Source: Rhea pennata
Lineage: Eukaryota > Chordata > Aves > Rheiformes > Rheidae
Assembly (NCBI RefSeq): GCF_028389875.1
Contig: NC_084672.1
Coordinates: 10,094,458 to 10,158,457 of the forward strand
DNA: 64,000 nt
Direction: 5' to 3'
The translations under genes and the position numbers were made by a program. This document shows, piece after piece, positions 12,660-26,500 of the stretch (position 1 is its first letter; each line of letters begins with the position of its first letter). Below the pieces are notes generated by a model. The model was not told the DNA's origin. It worked only from the letters and a program-made list of their open reading frames with translations, and did no database searches.

Positions 12660-13943
12660 AAGCCTCTATTTAATGGTGCAACAAGATCAAAGCTGGCAGA
12701 GCACTTTAAAGGTTTCAGTGTTGAGAACTTTAGAGGCTACCAGAGGGGTCGGGGCAGAGCTGGGCTTTTAGCATCCCACCACACATCCACACTGCCCCCC
12801 ACTGCCACCGCCTGCCCCCTCGCTCCTGTCATGCACCCACATCTCTCCTCTCAGCAGCAAAGCTAGAATGAGAAGGGTGTTATCTCTGACGTGGACCTAC
12901 AGCCAGCAAGGCCTAAAATCACTATTTAAGTTTTATTTCTTTAAAGGTCTGTCTATAGGGATGTGGGGAGTCAAGGGCAATTTCTTAGTGCTTGTCCCAT
13001 CGCTCCCTGCTCCCTCTGCTCACAGGGATGGGTGGGCAGCAAGTGCCCTCTGCAGCTGCAAGCTCTAAAAGACCACAGCCATGTAAAGCAAACATTTCAT
13101 CTGTAGCCAGCCACAACGAGAGCAGAGGATGTGTGTGCTGCCCCAACAAGGCACTGTGGCCAGGTGATAAAATCACTGCAGTGAAGATTAAACACATGCA
13201 CACCAAATCAATTCCAGAAAGCCTCATGTAGTGATCAAGATATGGGGGAGGGGGGATTAGAGCTTGCTGCCTTGCCCTCCACCTTGACTCCTTGCTCACT
13301 TCTCTCTCCCCTTCAGCCCATTTGAGGGCTGGAAGCGGTCCTGATGTCCACCTGGCCTGGTATCAGCTCCCCCTGCCAGCCCATGGCAGAGCCTTGCTGT
13401 TGGAGGGTAAGTAAGTGATGTTGCAGTGGACAGGGATCCAGAAGAAACTCTGCTTTTACCACATTAGCAGTGGCGGAGCTTCTCACATAGCAAGGAAATG
13501 GGAGATTGTTGATGGAAGGCATTAGCAGACCCAGAGAATTTGAATTTATTGCTTGCTTTGATGAAGATGAGTTATAACTTCAAGTTAATTATGTCCCCAC
13601 CTCTGATATGCCTTGGGTCTCACTAAACATATATTAACCACAACAAAAAGAAAAGTCTCCCTTGGCACATAAAGCATTATGCACATACATAAAGGCGTAT
13701 GTTTTCCTCTAGGTACAGCTGAAGAGCTGTGTAGCTATTAATGGAAAGGACAGAGACATTGCACAGCATCAGCCATCTCTGGCACACCTCTGCTCGACTC
13801 CCTCAAGAAATAACAAAGGTAAATGTAAGTGAGTAAGGGTGTGTGTGTGGGGGAGTGGTTTCTCTGTATATATAGCCATTAGAAATAATAATAAACTATA
13901 TACATAACTATGCAATTCGTTAGTCTCAATTGCCACATATTCT

Positions 13944-13967
13944 TATTGTTATACGTATTGTTATACG
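13944..13967. repeat. Perfect 12-bp tandem duplication
   Basis: The unit TATTGTTATACG occurs twice in direct succession, within AT-rich DNA just left of the isolated CpG island. Confidence 0.9.
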
Positions 13968-14084
13968 TTTAATATGTAACAGATGCTACATACTATAAAT
14001 GAATAGACAAGATATAGACTATATACTAACTTTATTACCGTTTACATTACGCTTAATGCGTCAGGAAAGGCCTAGGCGAACACT

Positions 14085-14345
14085 GCCGCGGCCGCTCTCA
14101 GGGCGGCGTGGGCAGGGCGCGCTGCCCCTCCACCGCCGGCAGCGACGGTTGCCGGCCCGCGCCTGCCCTCTGGCGGCCGCGCCGCCGCCCCGCGCTCGCG
14201 GCGCCCCGCTCCACCCCTCCCCCCGCCCCGGGCCGTTAACGGCCGCAGCTGGCACGAATTTCCCGCCTCCGGCACGAGGGCAGCGGCTCCCCACGTCCCT
14301 CACCGGCCCGAGCGAGCCCAGCGGTGGCAGGGCGGCTGGGGTTGT
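14085..14345. promoter_or_regulatory. Isolated CpG island between CEMIP and MESD 3' ends
   Basis: There is an abrupt change from AT-rich DNA to about 260 bases of dense CpG with gccgcggccgc, ggccgc and cgccgccccgcgc blocks. It is not at the start of a recognised gene. Overlapping open frames in several frames are what high GC produces by chance. It may be the promoter of a noncoding RNA or an alternative transcript, or a GC-rich repeat remnant. Confidence 0.7.
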
Positions 14346-16709
14346 TACAGGTTGTCCTCTCAAAGCTCCCGCAAGCGCAGAAGTTTTAATTTCAGTACAT
14401 CTGTAAAGATGAGCACTGAGAAAAGGTGGGTTGGTAACACTGCTGGCGCTATAACTGCTTTAATGTCCACCCAGTCTCACTTCTGCAGCAACCCAGTGTT
14501 CTTCCAGCATTGACTCCCAGCATAATCCCCTTACATACCCAAATGGAAGATGACGAAATAAAACCTCCAGAAGCACTGATCTGGAGGAAGTTGTTGCTGT
14601 GTTGGCTCACCTGTGGAAAAGGGACTTCTTATGGGGAGCAAGCTGAAAAACCTCACAGCTTTCACACCACTCAGCAAGGCTTACGCTTGCTGTAGTTCAG
14701 CTTTTTATAAATAGAGCACTTGGCAAAACTTCATTGGAAATATGTTAATGTATTATCTGGCAAAATTTTAGAAATTAGTGGCTGCCTTTTAAAAGGGGAG
14801 GAGGAATGTTTAGGGAGTGATTTGGTTTCTGATTCATTTGCTTTTCTTTTAGATGTTGCTTTGGACAATAGATGAAAGTATGGGTTGAATCACAAACCAA
14901 GAAAAACTCAGAGAGCTTGGCTCTTATATAAACTTGTTCTTAGCCCAGCATGACAGTAATATTCTCAGCTGAGTGTCACAATCTTATATTTAGTCTCTTC
15001 TGAGCAGTAAGCAAATAACAGAGCTGTCAAGAGTATTTTTCTCATGGCTAGAAGACTTCAGGATGTTCCCCTCCTTTGCTTCACAGAGCAGCATACGAGC
15101 AAAACTCACTGATCCAGTTATTTGATTACTTTCTCCCCTGTCCTCCCCCCCCCCCAAAAAAATTTGCTAGACAATAAAAACACTGTTTTGCCAATGCCCA
15201 AATTAAAGTGCTTTTTATGCAACACTTGCGGGCCTTTGGATCAACCAGTCTATCACCTTCTACCAGACTATTAAGCCAATTTCTTTTGGCTTTTTCAGCC
15301 CGAAAGGGCCATTCCAGCAACTGACTCAGAGATTGCTCTGTCACACCACCTTCTTTCAGACCAAAAGGATGGGGGAGGGATGTGTAGAAACCACTGCTGT
15401 GACTACACCCTTCCTTCCCCTTGCCCCTTGCACATCTTCTTCACAAAACTTCAGAAGCTCCTTCCTACATTGATCCCTTAGCTGTGGAGCTGAATCCACC
15501 ACGTACAGCCAGTGTATAATTTTAAAACCCCCAGTGTGCTCCATCCCTTCTAAGTAGAATAATTTACAGTTTCTGGATCTGAATCTTAGCTGAAATACCT
15601 CAACAGTCAAGAATTATACCAGGATACAATAAGTGGCTTGCAATAAGAGAGCAATGGTAGCATTAAGCAGGAAAACATTCTGCAGAAAGCCCCTTAAAAA
15701 TAAGTATCTTTCCTCTTTTGCCAAATAGTTGAAAGTAAGGCTAGAGTGAGATCATGGCTAAGCTCTCACTACAACAATAATGTCAGCTTTTGACGTCTGT
15801 GTTGTAACTGTTCAATAAGTACTGCAGGAAGGAAAGTATTTTGTACAGTACACATGCCTCATAAAAAACCCAAGGGGCTCTAAATTGATAGTGACACCTT
15901 AGGAAATCATTGAAGCTGATTTGGCTTTCATTTCTGTTTTCTTCTCTTTCATCTGCAATAAATTGCTGTTATGTCATTTGACCATTTCTTGAACCTGATA
16001 CAAGCTTCAGATCTTCTCTGTTACAAATCTTTGGTTGATTTTCTCATCCCATGTACTAAGACCACCCTGATTTGGCATTACTGACATAAATAAGAAGGTA
16101 GCTGAAATCTTAGTAGGGAATTTCCAAACCACGCTAGGGTTATTTGAGAATTAAACAATATAGCTTAATCGGTGATGTTATATGGGGACAGGAGTTTGTG
16201 GGGTGGCGGGGAATAGAATAGAAAGTGGAGTGAAAGTTGCCTTCCCATGGGTCAAGTTACATAGCTAATTAGACCGCAAAAAATACCTAGCGTCTGCATT
16301 AAATGCTTATAGCTAAAATACATCAAAATTAGTTTCTCGAAATCCTCCACTCAGCTGCTGTGTTAAGTGTACCTATTTTTCCACTAAACTCACTGGTAAT
16401 GTTATCATAACACATAGCTACTAACATGTTTTACCGCAACAGAAAGGCAACATTTGATTAGAAAGGATTGAGAAGTAGTAGTGCATGGTGTGGATTGGTA
16501 TGCAAAATGAATACTAAAATATTAATACAAAAGATTTGTGTAATTTAACGTATGTATTAGTTTGAAACGTCACAAGATTTCATTTTAGATGGGAGCATGA
16601 AAACTGACTCATATTTCTTCCAATAGAATTCAAATGAAATAAAATTGCATTGATGAAAAGGGGATTAAAAAAGCATACATAGGTCTGGGAAACATTAAAC
16701 AATGATGAG
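14346..16709. other. Intergenic DNA right of the isolated CpG island
   Basis: I see no gene, RNA or recognisable mobile element. Small open frames here have no family resemblance. A C-run with an adjacent A-run lies at about 15,146-15,161. Confidence 0.55.
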
Positions 16710-16729
16710 ATGAACCCACATATTAAGGC

Positions 16730-16735
16730 TTTATT
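16730..16735 (-). terminator. Candidate distal polyadenylation signal of MESD
   Basis: The minus strand reads AATAAA followed by gccttaatatgtggg. It is the last such hexamer before a stretch with none, in a block of low-complexity AT-rich DNA typical of 3'UTR ends. Confidence 0.35.
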
Positions 16736-18866
16736 TCTTTTATGGCTTCAGCAAGTGCTTGTCTTTTTTTTTCAGTTAAAAACTTATTTTTATAGACAAC
16801 TTATTTGTATATAATGCAGCCTTTCTCATTACAAACAATTTATATAAGTTACAGCAAGATCCATGTTACTTCATAACATGTTCATGTTTAATAAGCAGCT
16901 ATTCGTCATTGCTAAAGGACTTTCACCTTTAAGCAAATGCATTATCCTTGCTGTTCACCTCTTTCCAAAACACAAGGAAGTTTGCCGACACGTTGCCAAC
17001 AAAGGGATTTTCCTATGTACTTGAAAAAAATTAAATATTAATGATTTAATAAGTGTTTAAAGCAATAGTCATTGGTTTACACAGAATTAATGATCACATC
17101 ATCAACACAAAAGTCCAGATTATTTTAAGACAGAGCTGAGGTTTATTTTTTAAAAGTAGTACTTGTTACAGGCAGTAGAGTTAGGCCCACAGTCTTTTTT
17201 GGAGTTATCACTCAATTACAAAACAAATTGTATGCACACACAAAAAAAACCCCACAAAATAAAATAAAACAAAACCCACAGTTACAAGCTTAATGAATTA
17301 GAGCAGCCTAGTCCCTGATCAGTAGTAAATTAGGATCTAGTCTGTCCAAATACAACTGGGCAGAAGCACAAAAAGTCTGGAATAAGAAGGGGAGTATGGG
17401 GGATGGGTGAGTGGGATTCAAGTTCTTGTTGCTGAGAAATGCCAAAAAGTAATGCATTCTCTTTCCCCAGTTTATATATATATATATTTAAACCTAAGGA
17501 TATTACTAATAGGATTATTATTACAGCCTAAGCAGGCACAGAATCACTTGAGCATTAGAAATCCTGACACAGGTCATTCCCCTGCTGCTGTTTTGGAGCC
17601 CACAGTATCTGAAGGCATCCCTAAGTAGGGATGAGTTATGCTATGTCACGAGAAGGGAAGATTCTGCCATTACAAAATAGTGCAGAGCTGCATGGGATCT
17701 TCAGGTGAGTGAGAGTGCCCCTGACACCATTGCCGCCCCAGCTGGAGGAGCAGGGTGCCCTCCTCATCTAAACAGGGAGGCTGCAGCTCATGTGCTGCAG
17801 AACCATATAGTTGCTGGTCCTTGCCAGGAAGGCTGGGAGGGGGCTGAAGCTCCTCCCTTAAACTATCCCATTTCTCTGCTCTTAGTAGTATTTTTCTGCA
17901 AAATTACAGCTGCATCACTCATGGCAGGCCTAGGTTGGAAATCAAGTTTATTGACACCCCAGTCAGGTGGGCTACATTTCAATTATTTATAAAGTCCAAT
18001 GGTGATCTGTATGATAGTCTGGAGTGATTCTCACTGCTATACTGTAGATTTACGTGAGAAATATGGAACCTTGCTTTTTTGCCTTTTGAAGAAAAGCAAG
18101 TAATACATCCCTCTGCATGTAAAAGATCATCTGCATGGCACAAAAAGTGCCATTTGTATCTATGGGTAACAAACTATTCGTATGTCTGCAGACTCCTTGC
18201 AAGACCGAGGCTGAAGCAAGTGAACCATACAAAAAAACTGCTGAAGTCAGCAGTTTGCATGCAACAATGCTAAACCTTGGAAAAAAAAACAGGTCATTTC
18301 CTTCCAAGAAACTAAAAATTCTGTATCAACAGCTAAATTACAAAATCAAGTTTGAAAATTTGGTATTTTTATAATCCTGACAGAACATCTTAACAGGAAA
18401 AAACGTAACAGAGAATGCTGTGCTCCCAGTGTATTACAAGTAATTTGAAACTGTGACCTCAGCACATAGTGGGGGGGAAAGAAGCTGGTACTTCAGCAGC
18501 AACCAAGTTAAGAGAAAGTATAAAGTAGGGACTGGAAATACATAATGTCTAAAAATATCTCATGTAGTATTTGTTAATAAGAACATTAGATACTTTTCTT
18601 AATGTACACTCTGTGTAACAATTCAAAAAAAATCTTTTCCAGAAATTCTTCATTAGAATTATTACTGTTAATTCAAGCAACGGATAACAAAGCTTTTAAC
18701 ACTTGTCTTTGGATTAAGGCTAGAAGATGGTGTAATGTCTGATAGTAATGTTTGTTAGATTGATCTTCTAAAAACTAATCAGAAACTACACTGCATAGAC
18801 TTACTTTTTCTGATAAAGATACACTGTGTGTCCAAACAAGTGGCACAACCAGACTTCACTGTTGGG

Positions 18867-18889
18867 AAAAAAAAAAAAAAAAAAAAAAA
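18867..18889. repeat. A23 homopolymer
   Basis: A run of 23 A on the plus strand inside the presumed MESD 3'UTR region. No retroposon body was recognised next to it. Confidence 0.9.
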
Positions 18890-19217
18890 GAAAGAAAAAA
18901 CAGACCGTGGAGTATCTTTCCTTCATGACTCCAAATAGTTCTGTAAACTTAAGTATTATCTGAATCCAGTGGGTTTTATTCCTGCTAAAATACCACAGTA
19001 TGAAAGTCTAAGAACAGTCTCATGAAAAAAAAAATAGCTTATTTTATTCTACTGTAAGAATTATAAGGAAATGTATCAAGACATATAGTAGGATGAAAAT
19101 GTCGTTAAAAATATGATAGTACTGATGAAACTACAAATATTTGTAAAAACAGAAGCCTTTCCATGCCTCTTATCTGTGCATCTGCTCTTTGCATTTCTAC
19201 AAGTGTGTAATCACATT

Positions 19218-19235
19218 AAAAAAAAAAAAAAAAAA
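19218..19235. repeat. A18 homopolymer
   Basis: A run of 18 A on the plus strand (T on the MESD sense strand). Confidence 0.9.
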
Positions 19236-21297
19236 CTCTGAAAAAGGTAAATACTATTACTCCTTGAACAGCAAAGGAAATGAGCCACAGATACAGACTT
19301 AAAATTATTTCCAGGTTTTGCTATAAAGCCCAACAGAACAGCGGCCACATATGAGACAAAAGTAGGTTGTTTCGTATTTTAACAGAACAGTACTCTAATT
19401 TTTGAGTTCTTTTTTGAAGAAAATTGAAAGTTTAGAAATAAACTGAGTGACATGTAAAGTCTTTTTTTTTGAAGTCAAAGCTGACATGACTTTTCAAAAA
19501 AGAGAGAAACTCAGTAAAAAATCAGAAATCCTGTTGGCTCAGTAGTTTTTAAGTGTATCATAACAGAGTTAAAGATGGTATTTTAAAAATGTGCTTCAGC
19601 TAGTAAGTGCATCAATAGAGCTAAAGACATTAAAAGGGACACTGCAAAAGCAATGGGAACCATCACCTTCCCTGCTAGCAAATTGATTTATATGAAGAAA
19701 ATACCATGCAGCAGATACAGATAGAAGACTGGTAATGGCCATGGTTTATACTAAACTTTGTTAGTCTGCAATGTATAAATCTTAGCAATGTAGTAATGAC
19801 TGCACCTGGAATTATTTAAGTAAATGTTGACATTACCTGCATCTCTTAATTAGTAAGATTTAGTAGTTGGTGATGATGTTCTGTTGTAAATTTAGCCTCC
19901 AGCATTCACTCAGTTGCTGCACATAGCACTTTCCTTAGGTCTTCTGAGCACTGGTCCTAGTAATTTAAATGCCAACTTTCCTGCTTACTTTGCTTGACAA
20001 AGTCCTGCGTGACATAAATAGGGGATGTACTTGCACTCTTCTAACTAGGAAGTTCAGTTTAAATTGAGTTTTTCACTGAAACAGGTAAGGCATGCAGTAT
20101 ACATTAGGAATATCTGAGGGGGGGGGAACAGCTTCATTCCAGTGTTTTATCAGAAATACTATCAATTACAACTGCAAATAAGTAGCAAGTGCAGCTAAGT
20201 CTTTATGCAGTATCACTGACAAACTGCTTCCCCCCTCCCCGAAGGCCACCCAGTTAAAAATACGAAGATAACTAAGAAAACTCCAATTTTAATTTCTCAG
20301 CTTCCTCTTCTATCATAATTGCTTTACTTTTGAAAGTTAACATCCTCAAATACCAAAAGAAAGAAAGAGCAGGTAAGAAGAACGAATGGAAAGCTAATGC
20401 TTCAGCAAATGATACTGTATTCAGGTCTCTTGATGTGAGGTAACATCTGGTTACTTACACTAGTTCAGTGTTAAGTGCTGTGGTCCAAAAGCCTAATTAG
20501 TTTTAAACAAGGAAACAAGTTGTTTTGAAGTAGAGGTATGAACTGCAATATCAGGAAAAGATCTGGTGAGGACGTTCCTTCCAGATGCCCTATACTTAGT
20601 AGCACATTTAAAACATTTGTTGGGTGTAAGGCAGGAAGAAGGAAAAGGATAAGAAAAAAGGGAAGATAAATAACCTTCTTGAATGCAATGTTTCATATTT
20701 TATAGTACAGTTGAAAAGCAAATCCCAAGTTATTATTTCTATTAAAATTATATAAAGAAAACAAACAAACATTTAAAAGGCTATTTGACAAAAAACATGC
20801 CTGCATTTACCATAGGCAATGTAAGGACATTAAAAAATTATATAAATCACATCTAAAGTACTGACTGGCCAAACGTCAGCAAAGCTGTTTCTCTGATTTC
20901 AAGAAGGCTCCAGCTGCTCCACCTCTTAACTACAAAAGGAAAAGAAAACGTACTGTAAGTGTGGAAGTAAGAATTTATTAATGGCTGAAACAAGTATCTG
21001 TTTTCAAAAGCTGGGCTGTAGCTCTATTATAGTATGTTTCTCCTCAGCTTACTTGCTTTTGTATTATTTGTGTACTACTTTTGGATTGCATAATTATTCA
21101 GCTCAGGAAGAAACCAGTTTGATTAAAAACAACAACAAAAATTATGTTGTGGCAACATTAGAAAAACTAAAGACCATTTCCATACATTTCTAATCATGGT
21201 CAGAATACATTTATTTTTCTACACAAGTTGTTAAAAAAAAATTACTGTTGCATTTGACCTAGGCTCATCTTTTGAGACAAGAAGCAGTATTAAAAAA

Positions 21298-21309
21298 GGG
21301 GGGGGGGGG
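21298..21309. repeat. G12 homopolymer
   Basis: Twelve G follow an A-run on the plus strand. On the MESD sense strand this is C12 followed by T-rich sequence. Confidence 0.9.
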
Positions 21310-22642
21310 AAGGGAAACATGAACTACAAAACCACAACACTTGACAAAATAAATTAGTTATGAACAAGAAATAGTCCATGCCCCGCTCTCCAGTATAAGG
21401 CAATGCAATATCCTAGTATCTGCAAAGACTTTTCTCAGCTGCTCTGTAACTTTCAGATTAGTGGTGAAATATACAAGTAATATAGTGAAACCTGAAGAAA
21501 CTTATGCTTTTAGTTTTTCTACTCAAACAGACAAGGACCTGTTCAGTGAACTGCAGTAGGAAAGATATTTTTAATCATAAATTCATACAAATATCAAAGC
21601 AAATAATGGTCATCACTGGAATCTTCATCAACATCATTTAGTCTTTATGAACAAGTACAGAATCAAAAAATGGATTAGCCTGTCTCTCAAACTTTTAACT
21701 AAATTAACAGGTTATACACAATTTTAAAGCGTTACCGTTTCATTAAAGTAAAGCCTTTAAAATAATAAAACATTAGGTTCAGTGACATCTTTTATTTTGG
21801 AACAAGCACTCAGCAGTTTGCCATTTTTTATATTGAAGCATTCCACGCGACCAACCATTACGGTTCAATTAGGACCCTTCATCCAAAACACGTGAATTTT
21901 AGCACCTTAAAAAAAAAAAAAAAATCCACACACAACAAAAAAAATCCGTATTGTCTTAACAGTATCAAATGAAAACGGTTAATACTGTGCTCATCCTCTG
22001 AAAAAGAATATGGAGCATCCAAACTAAGCACATTTAGTCTTTAACAAATGAGGGGAAACACAATTCTAAGCCATGCATTTGACTGAATACAGTTTAAATA
22101 ATGAAACTAAACCCCTCCTAATTATATAGTCTTTTGAGGAGGAATTTAATTTGCTTCCATACATCAAAATTCATTCCTTGTATTTAAATCAATGGTCATT
22201 TACAACCAACATTTCAGTCAGGAATCTATTAAAAAAGATCTGGTTATTAAACATCAGTGAGTGACCCATCTAACTCGAAGTTTAACTCTGTACAGTAAGC
22301 AGTGCTTTTTCAAAGACTTATGCAAACTTTTAAACCAGCAAAACAAATTTATTACAGAGTTAAGGCTACTTCTTCCAACTCTCTCTAGATAATGCAGCAT
22401 ACATATTTGCTTCCACAGGCACAGTTCTTTGACAGCAGCAGCAGTTTGAAGGCCGTGAATCTGTATTTCTTTTCACTCAGACAATGTTCATGCTAGTACT
22501 ATAATTCCATTAACCTCAATAGTATCACTTCTGATGGGTGGAGAATTTCCTTTCTGCACCAATTTCTGTACTGATTTAGAGTCCATTAGTTGAATCTCTG
22601 CCTAGTTTCTATTATACTTCTAGGCACTTTGGTAGACCTTCC

Positions 22643-22665
22643 TTTTTTTTTGGGGGGGGGGGGGG
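22643..22665. repeat. T9 then G14 homopolymer pair
   Basis: Nine T are followed directly by fourteen G on the plus strand. It lies near the candidate proximal MESD polyadenylation signal. Confidence 0.9.
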
Positions 22666-22693
22666 AGAGGAGGGCAAACAAAAGGGTTCTTGT

Positions 22694-22699
22694 TTTATT
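22694..22699 (-). terminator. Candidate proximal polyadenylation signal of MESD
   Basis: The minus strand reads AATAAA about 550 bases after the MESD stop. On this strand it is followed by a C14/A9 homopolymer pair (22,643-22,665). It could produce a short-UTR isoform. Confidence 0.35.
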
Positions 22700-23243
22700 T
22701 TAAAGAAACAGGTAGTATAACCAGATAAATCCTAAGCCTTATGATTTCAGGCATCTTTGGCCACAGTAACAATATTCTTTGCAATTTTAGGCAGTTTTGC
22801 CCACTGAATTCAGCAAAACCAGTACCCAGAAACATCTTTTAGGAATGTATCCTGCTACCTAGCAACATCTATGAATCAATGGCTAACTGCATACTCAGGA
22901 TGGACAGTTACTACTATAGGCAAATACTAATGTATTCTGAGATTGTACTCCTTCTTTTCCACTTAATTTATGATGTTAGCTGTACAGATTCATATGTTAA
23001 CCAACCAACCCATAAAAAAATTTACAAACTAAAGTAATCAGTCTCTGATACTAAACATTAGTTGTGCTGTTGCTAAACAAATGACCAACATTAATAAGTA
23101 AACTGGTGTATTTGAACACAAAAAAGTCTTTTAACCTTAGTAATCTCTGCCTCCTCCTTTACCCCAGTAAAGCCAGGAATTGTATAGAAACATAATTTCC
23201 CTTCCAGGAACAACAGTAGTATTCAGTCTGGTTAAGGTGTCTG

Positions 23244-23508
23244 TCATAGATCATCTCTCTGTTTGGTTGCTCGGTTGTCCTCTTTGATGCCTTTAGAATT
23301 CTTGTCTGTGTCTTTTTTCTTCTTCGCTTTTTCAGGTTTTGTTTTGTTTTTTACTTTCTCACTTTCTTTTGCTCCTTTGCCAGGATAAACCTGACCTTCC
23401 AGAGTAACATCTGCACACCTTTCTTGATTTACTAGAAAGTCTTTGATCTCCCAGGCGTAACCACCATCACGTAGCATAAATATGGCACGATTTGAGCCAA
23501 CAATAAAC
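23244..23508 (-). CDS. MESD: MESD exon 3 with stop
   Basis: The minus-strand acceptor is tttcctctag|. The exon completes the split Arg codon of DVQR and encodes FIVGSNRAIFMLRDGGYAWE, then CADVTLEGQVYPGKG. A Lys/Glu-rich tail follows and ends in RDDL. TGA is at 23244-23246. Confidence 0.96.
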
Positions 23509-26500
23509 CTAGAGGAAAGAAACATGTATTTCTTTAGTTACCTTTGTGCTTCTCAAGTGCTAAAATATTTTGATTCAATTAAGAGCAACTCCAACACCGA
23601 GATATGCACTTAAGAGCGGTAAGCTGGTCTTGCTGTTTGGGGGTAGAGAATGCATTTACAAGCACATGTAATAAGAAGTATTAAGCTTACAAATAATTAG
23701 GTAAGATTGAGGACATGAAGAGCACTTAAAAATTAATTTGGCACTACATAAAAATCATGAACAGGTATTAAATCTGCTTCATACGCTTACTGCAACCCTT
23801 CTCAGGAGTGTAACGTTCCTCCATTTCAAAACGATCCTCTGTCTCTCTCACAGATAAAGATGCATTTTTAGCCCAGGGAATGGAAGTTTTGTTATCACAA
23901 AAGGCTTTTCAGGTGTGATGTTTTCTATCAAGCATGTAAAGGCAAACTACTGCAGCTTAGACTGATAAATGTCTGAAACGTAACGAGAAAAAGAAACTAG
24001 GCTATACCTACTCCATGAGCAAGTGTTAAAAAAAAAATCAGTGTGCTAAACTAGAATTTCTCTAGAATGACTTCAAGAAAAACAAATCAATATATAAACT
24101 GATACAAAAACAAAGAAATAGTGACAAGGGATGGAGGGTAGGGGTGGAGCATAGGATGAGCAGTTACAAAGATACTCAGGAAGGAAGAAACAAGGGTTAT
24201 GTAAAGCCAAGAAGTTTATCCTTGCATGCAGCTGCTTACCTTTGTACATCATAGTTTGCATTGAAGAGACTGCCTTGCCACAAGCTAGTAATTTCTTCTG
24301 TCTCCTTTTCAGTTGGCTCTCCTGACACTGTGACGAACATCATCAGAGTCTTCCCCTTTTTCGTCAACTTCAGGATACTTTCAGGTTTGCCTGGATCAAT
24401 TTTTGAGAAATCTATTGGTGCTGGAGGCCTCTTGTGTTCAGGAAGATCCCCCTCTTCAATGTCATCATCTTTCTGTTTTGAAACAGAAAAACAGGCTTTA
24501 ATTTTAATGTTCCCTTTTATACAAACCTCAACTCCCACAGAAATGTTCTTTTTCAAAGCTTCCCATTGTTTAGAGAATCACTCTGATAAAAAGAAAGCTA
24601 TGTTTAGTTTAATGATGGAGATTCTAAAACAAACAAAACAGAGTTGCGTCTCAAGATACTTCACTAAGAATGTTGTTCTCATTCATAACACCGCAAAAGA
24701 CGCACATTTTTATAAAGACAGGTAGAAGCTCAATTTCCTGTGTGTTGAGAAAAATTCCAGTCTCAAGGCTAACTCAGTATCACTCCATCTGGACACTACT
24801 TATTTCTACGAAACTACGAAGAAACAATTATTATTGTACAACGTTAGCAAGATGAACTGAAAAAGCAGAATGGAAGAGCTTGATACATATATAAGTTAAA
24901 AAAAAAAAAAACCCAAAGTGTGTACCCCTGAGTATTGCTTTAAGAGGCTTCAGTATCAAGAATCATGTAATTTCTTGAGAATTCCATTTTCCCTTTTCTG
25001 AACAAATAAAAGGCACAAGAATTCAGAATTTCAATGCTCATGCTGCAAGGCAACTTTTAAAATAAAAAAGTTCCATGATTTTCCTAATGCACTGATGAAG
25101 AGAAGGTGGCATTCTGAAACATGATTAGTTGAAAAGACCAAATCAACGTTATAAAACAAACAAAACAAACAAATTGATGCCTCTGTTGAGGTTGACAGAC
25201 ATTTGAATATTTGGGAAGGCAGAATTCTAACTGCTACCCTTTAAAACAGTGTCTGACAGAACAGAGTGAATATGCATATTAAGCTAGCGCTTGATTTCTT
25301 AATGGTATTTATATCACAGAATATCCTCCTCCCCAAAAACCTTCTGAGGTCTTATACTGGCACGCACCCCAAGCACGAGGAAATCAGCAGGAATTAAGGC
25401 ATTTATTTTCATTGTTGCTTTAACTTCAAACACTCAGCAAAAATATGTATCACTCCATTAGGAAATACGAATTGTAGCCATATCTAAAGATATTCTCCTC
25501 AGAAGCCTCAAAGGTCAGGAGATGAGCTTGATTTTTAGATCTAAGTATGCTTTGCATTCTTGACTCTGCACATGCATATTCAAGTTCACACAACACTATC
25601 CTCTTACTACAGGGAGCGCCCCATACCCTTTAAAGGTTAAGCTTTCACATGAGTGACCTTTATGCTTTTCCCATCTCAGTTATGTAGACTTTGCTGTCTT
25701 TCTGACAAGGGAGTTTATGATTTTGTTTCCACAGAATCAAAGCTGTAAAAGGCTTAAATTTGATTCTTTCCTTCCTTACTACTTGCATATTTGTTTCAAT
25801 TTGCATGTTTAAAGCATGCATTTAACTAGTTCATACGCCTTCAAAAAATCCACAGTATGTGAATCGGGAGCAAAGCGGAGCCCCAGGAAAGTCCCACTGC
25901 CCTCACAAAGTGGGAACAATGCTTATTTTAGGGGGAGCTGGAAAACAGTTATATCGTAAAGTACTGCGAAAGTATAAAATTTTATGCAATTAAAACAAAA
26001 AACATTATTTAAAAATAAAAGCAAGTCAATCCTAATTTTACACTAGTTTGGTTAGCATTAAATCAACTTGCTTCTCACTGCTGGAAAGGAAAGCCAGACG
26101 CAAAAGTTTTCAAACAATCTTTATACAGAAATCAACTATGGCTATAGTGACACCACAACTTACTAACAAGTATTACCTATGTTTCCTCAACTATTGAACT
26201 AAATGCTCCTAAAGCAGAATTGTTGCAATTTGAATAGATCTATTATAAAAAATGGTCAAAAGCTCCCCTTCATGCATGACACTTCTTCTCGTGTTGGTCC
26301 CATACAAACTATCATGCAGCGGTACATTTATAAAGCTACCTACAAAATAGAAGACTAGAAGAAAAATGCAAGCTTTTGCTTTGAAGTGTCTAGCAGATTC
26401 ACCTGTTTAGACACTCACATAAGGCTTCAGAGAGAAAGCAATACATAGATAAAGCAACAACTATAGATTCCTCCTCTCCTCAACTCCTATTCTCACGTAT

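Larger units (their letters stand above)
11651..14084. other. Intergenic DNA between CEMIP and the isolated CpG island
   Basis: I see no gene here. Short open frames are unconvincing. There is a run of 13 G at 12,647-12,659 and an AT-rich stretch at about 13,860-14,050. Confidence 0.6.
16710..23243 (-). other. MESD: MESD 3'UTR and downstream DNA (extent inferred)
   Basis: The 6.5 kb left of the MESD stop has no coding potential and is AT-rich. It holds several minus-strand AATAAA hexamers (TTTATT on plus), at 22694, 22348, 21791, 21220 and 16730 among others. The 3'UTR could be short (ending near 22.7 kb) or long (to about 16.7 kb). The sequence alone does not decide. Confidence 0.4.

Noticed and set aside
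24261-24725. Plus-strand open frame of 154 codons over MESD exon 2
   Set aside because: It is the antisense shadow of the conserved MESD exon and intron and has no independent support.
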